A DNA stretch of 53,651 nt from a virus. The stretch lies in IMG/VR virus record IMGVR_UViG_3300024273_001117, positions 1-53,651 of that record; one strand, given 5' to 3'. A model generated the notes under the pieces. The model had not been told where the DNA came from and ran no database searches. It saw only the letters and a list, made by a program, of their open reading frames with translations. Made by a program: the position numbers and the translations under genes. This document shows, in pieces, positions 48,422-53,651 of the stretch (positions within the stretch are counted from its first letter, which is position 1; each line of letters opens with the position of its first letter).

Positions 48422-50083
48422 ATGGCGCTAGACCCCCGAACCGACGTTAGCAAAATAGCTGGCGACATGATGAAAGAGCAAAACCCGATGATGAAGGCGG
48501 CGGCGGCACAGGGCCGCGCCGCTGGAAACGCACGGGGATTGCTGAACAGCAGCATTTCATCCGGCGCAGGCGTTCGCGCCGCCCTCGACTTTGTTTCCCC
48601 ATTGGCCCAACAGCAAGCTGGCTTTGGTCAGGCGGACAAGCAGCAGGGCCGACAGATCGCCGCAGACGCAGCAACGCAAGGCCGTGGGTTTACTCAACAA
48701 GACAAGATGCAGGGCGCAGAGTTTGCCTATGGCGACCGCCAACAAGCGGCGGGGTTTGGGCAGGAAACGAAGATGCAGACCGCAGGCTTTAGGCAGGCGG
48801 ACAAGCAGCAGCAGGCGGGCTTTGGGCAGGAAGATAAGACCAACGCCGCCCAGTTTGCCTATGGCGACCGACAGCAGGCGGCAGGGTTTGCGCAAGAAGA
48901 TAAGACGCAGGCCGCTGGATTCCGGCAGGCTGACAAGTCGCAGCAAGCTGGATTCGGTCAGGAAAATACGGTTCAAGGCCGCACTATCGCAGCGAACACG
49001 GCAACGCAGGTTACAGCTATTCGGGCTGAAACCGTGGCCCAGATTAGAGGCATCGAAGCCGAAGCGGCATCGCAAGGCCGCGCTTTGACGGCAGCGGAAA
49101 AATCGCAAATCTTGACGATTCAATCTCAAGAAAAGCAGCAGTTGACCCAGATCGGGGCCGACACGAAAGCGCAGGACAAGTCTATCACAGCCGAAGCCGC
49201 AGCGCAGGCGCGGACTATCGTTGCGCAAAAACAGCAGCAAGCCACCCAGATAGAAGCCGATGCAACATCGCAGGGCCGCGCACTGACTTCCGCTGAAAAG
49301 CAACAACTGACCCAGATCAATGCGGACATTGCATCGCAAAACAAGACTATTGCAGCGGACGAAGCAACGCAGGGACGGGGGCTTCAAGCCGCGATGGACC
49401 AGCAGACCGCAGGTATCAACGCTGATACAGCAACGCAGGGCCGAAGCATTGCCGCCGATGCAGCCACACAAGGCCGCAGCATCACGGCAGAGCGCGACAG
49501 CCAAGGCCGATTGATCGCGGCGCAGGATCGCCAGCAGCAGGTTGGCATCAATGCCGACTCCGCGACGACGGACAAGAACATCGCCGCGACCGACCGCCAA
49601 CAACTGACGGGCATCCAAGCGAACGCCAAAGAAAACACCCTCAATCGCGCCGCTGACACAGCCACCCAGAAGGCGACGATTGAAGCCGACAAGCTGGCCG
49701 CAAACGCGCGGACGGACGCAGAGATAAAGGCGGCGTCCGCAGCCGTGACCGCAGCAGGAAAGGCGGCGGCGTCTGAATACAATTTCCGGTCTGGGCAATC
49801 CGCGCTTGAACGGACGAGCCAAGAGAAGATCGCAAGCCTTGGCCTAAAGCAGAACGACAACAAGGCCGCGTCTGACATGCTTTCCACATTCCACGGTTTG
49901 TATGGTGACGAGGTGAACACGATCAACGCGAACAAAGACCTGACCGCAGATCAACGAACAAAAATGCTTGCGTCTGCCAAGACTAACCTGACCGCCAGAA
50001 CGGTCATGGTGGAAAGCCTTTACAGCGTGAACATCAACTGGGCCGGGACCAAGACGACCGGAACCACGACGTTGCGCACATGA
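48422..50083 (+). CDS. Hendecad-repeat internal virion protein
   Basis: 553 residues. After 64 residues, 35 consecutive 11-residue units run without one break in register (residues 65-449). Each has a Phe/Ile/Leu at position 4 and usually Gln at position 11; examples are AAGFGQETKMQ, GRSIAADAATQ and LTQINADIASQ. Hendecads form long, slightly right-handed helical bundles. The C-terminal 100 residues are a separate helical domain. Position beside the ejection proteins suggests an internal, possibly channel-forming, ejected protein. Not recognised as a known family. Confidence 0.8.
   Translation: MALDPRTDVSKIAGDMMKEQNPMMKAAAAQGRAAGNARGLLNSSISSGAGVRAALDFVSPLAQQQAGFGQADKQQGRQIAADAATQGRGFTQQDKMQGAEFAYGDRQQAAGFGQETKMQTAGFRQADKQQQAGFGQEDKTNAAQFAYGDRQQAAGFAQEDKTQAAGFRQADKSQQAGFGQENTVQGRTIAANTATQVTAIRAETVAQIRGIEAEAASQGRALTAAEKSQILTIQSQEKQQLTQIGADTKAQDKSITAEAAAQARTIVAQKQQQATQIEADATSQGRALTSAEKQQLTQINADIASQNKTIAADEATQGRGLQAAMDQQTAGINADTATQGRSIAADAATQGRSITAERDSQGRLIAAQDRQQQVGINADSATTDKNIAATDRQQLTGIQANAKENTLNRAADTATQKATIEADKLAANARTDAEIKAASAAVTAAGKAAASEYNFRSGQSALERTSQEKIASLGLKQNDNKAASDMLSTFHGLYGDEVNTINANKDLTADQRTKMLASAKTNLTARTVMVESLYSVNINWAGTKTTGTTTLRT
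48614..49768 (+). repeat. 35 tandem 33-nt (11-codon) repeats
   Basis: The hendecad region as DNA: 1,155 nt of 33-nt units, divergent in sequence but exact in length. Several neighbours are near-identical in protein (QAGFGQADKQQ and QAGFGQEDKTN; GRSIAADAATQ and GRSITAERDSQ), indicating growth by unequal duplication. Confidence 0.9.
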
Positions 50084-50568
50084 TAAGAGTTGCGAAATTC
50101 GGTGACATACCGGGGATTGTGGCGGTTATGCGCGATGCGTTTGACCGTTCGGAATACGCCAACGCCGACGTTTGCAGCTTTGACGAGGCGGCGGCGCGCG
50201 CCACCGCACTGACCGGGGTGAAGCGCCACGGCACACATCACGAAGGATCGACCTTCGCCGCTGTTTCGGTGACGGACGATGGAACGGTTGAAGGGTTCAT
50301 CATTGGCTTGTTGCAGAGGTTTTACAGCTTCACCGACAAGCTGGAAGCGACAGATGCACATTGGATTTGCACAGAGCGCGCAAACCCCCGCGATGCGATC
50401 AAGTTGGTGAAGGCCATGCACAAATGGGCAGAAGCAGCCCCGTTGTGCGTGGCGATCATGCAGGCCAACACCAATGTCATTGTTGACGATGCACCCGTAA
50501 CACGCGCTTTAGAAGGTCTAGGAATGGTCCGGTTTGGCAGCGTCCTAAAGAAAGATATCAAGCGATGA
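50080..50568 (+). CDS. GNAT-like acetyltransferase in the late operon
   Basis: 162 residues; ATGA overlaps on both sides. MIRVAKFGDIPGIVAVMRDA is a typical GNAT start, VEGFIIGLLQRFY fits the central strand and loop that bind acetyl-CoA, and MQANTNVIVDDAPVTRALEG with LGMVRFGSVLKKDI resembles the C-terminal part. Similar genes occur among structural genes of other podoviruses. The substrate is unknown. Confidence 0.72.
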   Translation: MIRVAKFGDIPGIVAVMRDAFDRSEYANADVCSFDEAAARATALTGVKRHGTHHEGSTFAAVSVTDDGTVEGFIIGLLQRFYSFTDKLEATDAHWICTERANPRDAIKLVKAMHKWAEAAPLCVAIMQANTNVIVDDAPVTRALEGLGMVRFGSVLKKDIKR

Positions 50569-51419
50569 GTGGCTTCATTAAGAAGATCGGCAAGGTTTTC
50601 AAGAAGGTCGGCAAGTTTGTCAAAAAGGTGGCCCTGCCCGCGTTGGCAGTCGCCGCAATCGTGTTCACCGCAGGCGCGGCACTGGGCGTTGGCGCAATGG
50701 CTGGCGGTTGGGGGGCGGCGGTATCGACTGGCTTGGGTGCAATCGGGATACCAGCGGGCGGCTTGGTTAGCACGGTCCTGACCGGAGCGCTAACCAAGGC
50801 CGGAACTTACGGCGCGATTGCCGGACTCGGCAGCATGGCAATGGGCGGCGGCTTTTCAAAGGGCGCGCAAGTTGGCGGCATGGCAGGTCTGGCCGTTGGC
50901 GGTATCGGGGCGGCACTGGGCGGCGCTACGGGCGCAGCAGGGGCAGCAGGGGCGGCAGGCGCACCAGCGGCGGCAGGCGTTGCACCGACTATGGCAGCAC
51001 CAGCAGCAGCGGGCGGTTCGTTTATGGCGGCACCGACTATCGCGGCACCAGCAGCAGCAGCAGCAGCGGCGGCACCAGCGGCAGGCGGCGTTGGCGGTAT
51101 GCTGGCTGGCTTTGGTCAATCCGGTATCGGTCAATTCCTAATGTCACCAGCAGGCGGCACGGCTATTGCGGGTCTGGGTCAGGGCTTGGCGACAGGCATG
51201 GCGGCGAAGGACGAGCAAAAGGCGGTTGAGAAAGAGCAGAACCGTATCACAAACAGTTACGACGGCGCAGGCGATGCGATGGACCTGACGGCTTACAACA
51301 CCGCGCCCCGCCCCGGCCAAGCAGCCCCCCCGATTAGCTACGCGAGGCGTGATGAAAAGCCTCAAGCCGCGCCGCGCTACCAGTGGAACCAGTCTACCGG
51401 CATGATTGACCGGGCATAA
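50565..51419 (+). CDS. Internal virion (ejection) protein, Ala/Gly-rich membrane-active
   Basis: 284 residues. The strongly basic amphipathic start FIKKIGKVFKKVGKFVKKV is followed by long Ala/Gly-rich hydrophobic segments (about 22-120 and 125-200, including an A-run) and a hydrophilic tail. This resembles ejection proteins that insert into the host membrane during genome delivery, and also resembles pore-forming peptides. Position before the virion lysozyme supports this. Confidence 0.7.
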   Translation: MSGFIKKIGKVFKKVGKFVKKVALPALAVAAIVFTAGAALGVGAMAGGWGAAVSTGLGAIGIPAGGLVSTVLTGALTKAGTYGAIAGLGSMAMGGGFSKGAQVGGMAGLAVGGIGAALGGATGAAGAAGAAGAPAAAGVAPTMAAPAAAGGSFMAAPTIAAPAAAAAAAAPAAGGVGGMLAGFGQSGIGQFLMSPAGGTAIAGLGQGLATGMAAKDEQKAVEKEQNRITNSYDGAGDAMDLTAYNTAPRPGQAAPPISYARRDEKPQAAPRYQWNQSTGMIDRA

Positions 51420-51430
51420 GGAACGCCAAG

Positions 51431-52066
51431 ATGAACAACGGAATCCAAGGGGCAATGCAAAACGCGCCCGACCCCGCGCAAGCCGACCCACAAGCCCAGC
51501 CAATGCCGCCCGTTGACCCTCAAGCGATGCAGCCGGGGATGGAGCCGGGGGGTGCGCCAGATGAAGGCGTGACTCCAGAGGAACAGGAAATCTATGAAAC
51601 CTTTGTTTCGCAGGCCCAAATGGCGATCTACACGCCAGAGACAACCACGGCGTTTTTGAAGGTTGTGAAGGCAGCAAAAGACCCAGTGTCAGAACTGGGC
51701 AAGTTTGCCGCCAACGTTGCCTTTCGCGTGGTGCAGGCCGCGCAAGACTCTGGCGTTGATATTGACGACGAGATTGTTTTGCAGGGCGGCGCTGAAATTG
51801 TCGAAGCCCTTGTTGAAGTCAGTGAGGAAGGCGGCGGGCCTCAATTTGAACCGGATCAAGTTGACGGCGCGTTCTATGCAGCCGCCGACGAATACCGATC
51901 GCTCATGGAAGGCGCTGGGCAGATAAACCCCGACGCCGCCCAGCAGGGTATGCAGGATATCGCGGCAGCGGAGCAAAGCGGCGAACTTGAGCAGATGCTT
52001 CAAGGCGCGGCACCAGCCGGGGCGCAGCCGGGGCCACCGCCACCCGCAGGCATGGAGCAAGCATAA
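51431..52066 (+). CDS. 211-aa acidic internal virion protein
   Basis: Pro/Gln/Met-rich, disordered N-terminus (about 1-50) and C-terminus (PAGAQPGPPPPAGMEQA) flank an acidic helical core (PEEQEIYETFVSQAQMAIYT and on). No motif recognised. Between two probable ejection proteins, so likely part of the internal core or an ejected protein. Confidence 0.68.
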   Translation: MNNGIQGAMQNAPDPAQADPQAQPMPPVDPQAMQPGMEPGGAPDEGVTPEEQEIYETFVSQAQMAIYTPETTTAFLKVVKAAKDPVSELGKFAANVAFRVVQAAQDSGVDIDDEIVLQGGAEIVEALVEVSEEGGGPQFEPDQVDGAFYAAADEYRSLMEGAGQINPDAAQQGMQDIAAAEQSGELEQMLQGAAPAGAQPGPPPPAGMEQA

Positions 52067-53509
52067 ATGGTCAACGTATTCGCCTACGGGCTGGCCGGGG
52101 CCACAGAGGGCTTGGGCAACGGCATTGTTGCGCAGGCAGAGGCAAAGCGCATTGCCGCGCTAGAACTGGCGCGCGAACAGCGCGAGGACAAAAGACGGGC
52201 AGAGGATCGCAAGAACGATCTAGCCGACCGCGACGAGGATCGGGCCTACACAACAGGCCAGACGGACGCCTTTAACACGCGCAACGCCGACGCTCTTAGG
52301 GGCGCTGTCAACGAGGATGATTTGTTTAGCCTGATGGACGGCGTTGAAGGCGAAGTAGGTGGAAACTACGATACGCTTTATGGTCACGCCCAGCGCGACG
52401 GTAACAAATACGCCGGAACCCAAGTGACAGGCATGACGCTGGACGAACTTGACCAGTTTGCCGGATTGAACAGCGAATACGGCAAGTGGGTGAAGGCGAA
52501 CAATCCCAAGGGCGACTTTGCGACTCCGGTTGGCCGCTATCAGATCGTAGGCACGACGCGGCGCTATGTGGCAAAGGCGCTTGGCCTGTCTGGCGATACC
52601 GTCTTTACCAAAGACGTGCAGGATCAAATGGCGCGATACCTTGCCACCGAAGCGCTCAAAGGCAAGGCACCGGGCGAAGAAAGCCGCAAAGCGCTTGCTG
52701 GCGTTTGGGATGGGTTTAACACTGGCAAGGTTTCGCCTGATGCGTTTGACCGGGCGATTGAGAACTTCCGCAACGGCGTCACACCACGGCAAGTGTCCGA
52801 AGCGGATGCTTTGGTTCTGGCCGATGATAAAACCCCGGCCAACGTTAAAGCCGCCCTTGAAAAGCAATACGGAATTAACGGCGCACTGGACGGCAATTTG
52901 TCGGGCGAGGAATGGATACCTAACCCCGATGGAAGTGCAACAGAGGTTCGTATGGGAACGGTCAAAGGGTCAAGAGAAATGGTCCCGTATCTGGTGGGGG
53001 GCAAGCCTGTCACCCGACCAACAGAAGCGCGCGACGTTAAGCTGTCCGCTTCCTTTGTGAACACCATCAAAGGCCGATTCAAAGATCAATTTGGCGACGT
53101 GGATCAAGACGCGATTGACGCCTTCACCGGGGAGGTTGTTCGCCTGATGGAAACATACCCGACCATGACGGAGATTCAGGCGCAGGACGACGCGCTTCGC
53201 CGCATGGATTTTGAAGTTACCGTTCTTGACGACGGGCAGAACTGGGTATTTGCCGACACCGCCCCGGTTACAGAGAAGGGCGATTGGAAAAAGACCTTTA
53301 CGCCGCGTGACGACGAGCAGCCAACCATTCAACCAACTGGAGGTGAAACAGTATCGCCACCGACAGCGGACGCCGCTACACAATCACCAACAGCACCCGG
53401 CCCTGCGCCTGACGATCCAACCAAGCGCGTTACAGGACAGGTCTACCGCAGTCCAAGCGGAACACTCGCCACATGGAATGGCATAGGATGGGAATTACTG
53501 AATGGCTAA
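52067..53509 (+). CDS. Virion-associated lysozyme-like ejection protein
   Basis: 480 residues. An N-terminal Ala/Glu/Arg coiled coil leads to a lysozyme-like domain (about 90-225) with GEVGGNYDTLYG (candidate catalytic Glu, about 95) and DFATPVGRYQIVGTT, the GRYQ signature of phage muramidases. The C-terminal part contains SPSGTLATWNGIGWELLNG, a small repeat-like tail. It likely opens peptidoglycan for DNA entry. The giant polyvalent gene starts inside its last codons (8-nt overlap, 53502-53509). Confidence 0.8.
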   Translation: MVNVFAYGLAGATEGLGNGIVAQAEAKRIAALELAREQREDKRRAEDRKNDLADRDEDRAYTTGQTDAFNTRNADALRGAVNEDDLFSLMDGVEGEVGGNYDTLYGHAQRDGNKYAGTQVTGMTLDELDQFAGLNSEYGKWVKANNPKGDFATPVGRYQIVGTTRRYVAKALGLSGDTVFTKDVQDQMARYLATEALKGKAPGEESRKALAGVWDGFNTGKVSPDAFDRAIENFRNGVTPRQVSEADALVLADDKTPANVKAALEKQYGINGALDGNLSGEEWIPNPDGSATEVRMGTVKGSREMVPYLVGGKPVTRPTEARDVKLSASFVNTIKGRFKDQFGDVDQDAIDAFTGEVVRLMETYPTMTEIQAQDDALRRMDFEVTVLDDGQNWVFADTAPVTEKGDWKKTFTPRDDEQPTIQPTGGETVSPPTADAATQSPTAPGPAPDDPTKRVTGQVYRSPSGTLATWNGIGWELLNG

Positions 53510-53651
53510 GATTCTGACCGACGAAGAATTTTTCGGAATACCACCCAAGGCCACCCTTACAGACGAAGAATTTTTAGGCGGACAGACTTCTAACCCCAAT
53601 GCCCCCGACCGAGCAGAAGCGGCCCGTTTAGCGCAAGAGCGCAAGCGGGCC
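53502..53651 (+). CDS. Giant polyvalent protein, first 50 codons (continues at position 1)
   Basis: ATG at 53502 overlaps the virion lysozyme stop by 8 nt (ATGGCTAA). The frame stays open to the last base and has exactly 50 codons, so codon 51 is GAA at position 1 if the ends join. The product starts MAKILTDEEFFGIPPKATLT and then repeats DEEFLGG, a doubled TDEEF(F/L)G motif, then enters a charged Glu/Lys/Arg/Ala helix that continues seamlessly across the junction. Confidence 0.85.
   Translation, partial: MAKILTDEEFFGIPPKATLTDEEFLGGQTSNPNAPDRAEAARLAQERKRA

Noticed and set aside
48614-49768. Regular 33-nt repeats as a CRISPR array
   Set aside because: There are no constant repeats with unique spacers; the periodicity is protein-level, in frame inside a real gene.

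Overview
The window reads as a complete or nearly complete genome of a tailed double-stranded DNA phage, most likely short-tailed (podovirus-like): a portal of about 750 residues, an N4-gp56-type major capsid protein, ejection-type internal proteins and no tape measure. The two window ends join in frame. An ORF opening at 53502 runs off the right end exactly at a codon boundary, and position 1 continues it as one open frame to 13254, giving a 4,467-residue protein. The natural reading is an arbitrarily opened circular map (circularly permuted or terminally redundant virion DNA). The GC-rich sequence, alphaproteobacterial-looking proteins and a GcrA-like DNA-binding protein suggest an alphaproteobacterial host, perhaps Rhodobacteraceae; this is inference. 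I see no integrase, no RNA polymerase, no DNA polymerase and no tRNA, so a lytic life style using host polymerases is the simplest reading.

Layout. 53502 to 13254 (through the ends): one giant polyvalent protein with ParB-like, N6-methylase, strawberry-notch-like SF2 helicase, HExxH peptidase-like and LPD38-like regions, probably carried in the virion and injected. A separate 131-codon gene with its own Shine-Dalgarno lies in another frame inside the giant gene's disordered linker (5780-6175). 13383-15618: lysis cassette (holin-like proteins, GH19-type endolysin, nested spanins) ending in a bidirectional terminator. 15654-17426: leftward operon of six small genes. 17540-18627: rightward operon with a ribbon-helix-helix protein and an MT-A70 methylase. 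18707-21648: leftward recombination operon (coiled-coil protein, YqaJ exonuclease, SSB-like protein, SNase). 21731-21919: second ribbon-helix-helix gene. 21831-27094: leftward replication operon (TOPRIM primase/ATPase, SF2 helicase, two PD-(D/E)XK nucleases).

27095-27744 is the only long gene-free stretch. It holds a perfect 14-nt AT inverted repeat flanked by two nested pairs of direct repeats and is the best origin candidate. 27745-33868 is a rightward block of about 19 small genes. Part of it is built from a repeated module: stop codon, tetraloop hairpin, 31-33-nt conserved leader, start codon. Two near-identical promoters sit inside the block. A GTCTAYRC element recurs at nearly every early promoter and looks like a shared operator or promoter box.

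After a strong terminator near 33910, 34041-53509 is the rightward late operon: small terminase, large terminase split into ATPase and nuclease genes, portal, scaffold, capsid, adaptor, tail nozzle-like protein, fibre with coiled-coil heptads and a duplicated module, fibre chaperone, a protein of 35 perfect 11-residue repeats, an acetyltransferase, ejection proteins and a virion lysozyme. It reads straight into the giant gene. Stop and start codons overlap by 1 nt (TAATG), 4 nt (ATGA) or 8 nt at many junctions, so translational coupling is pervasive.
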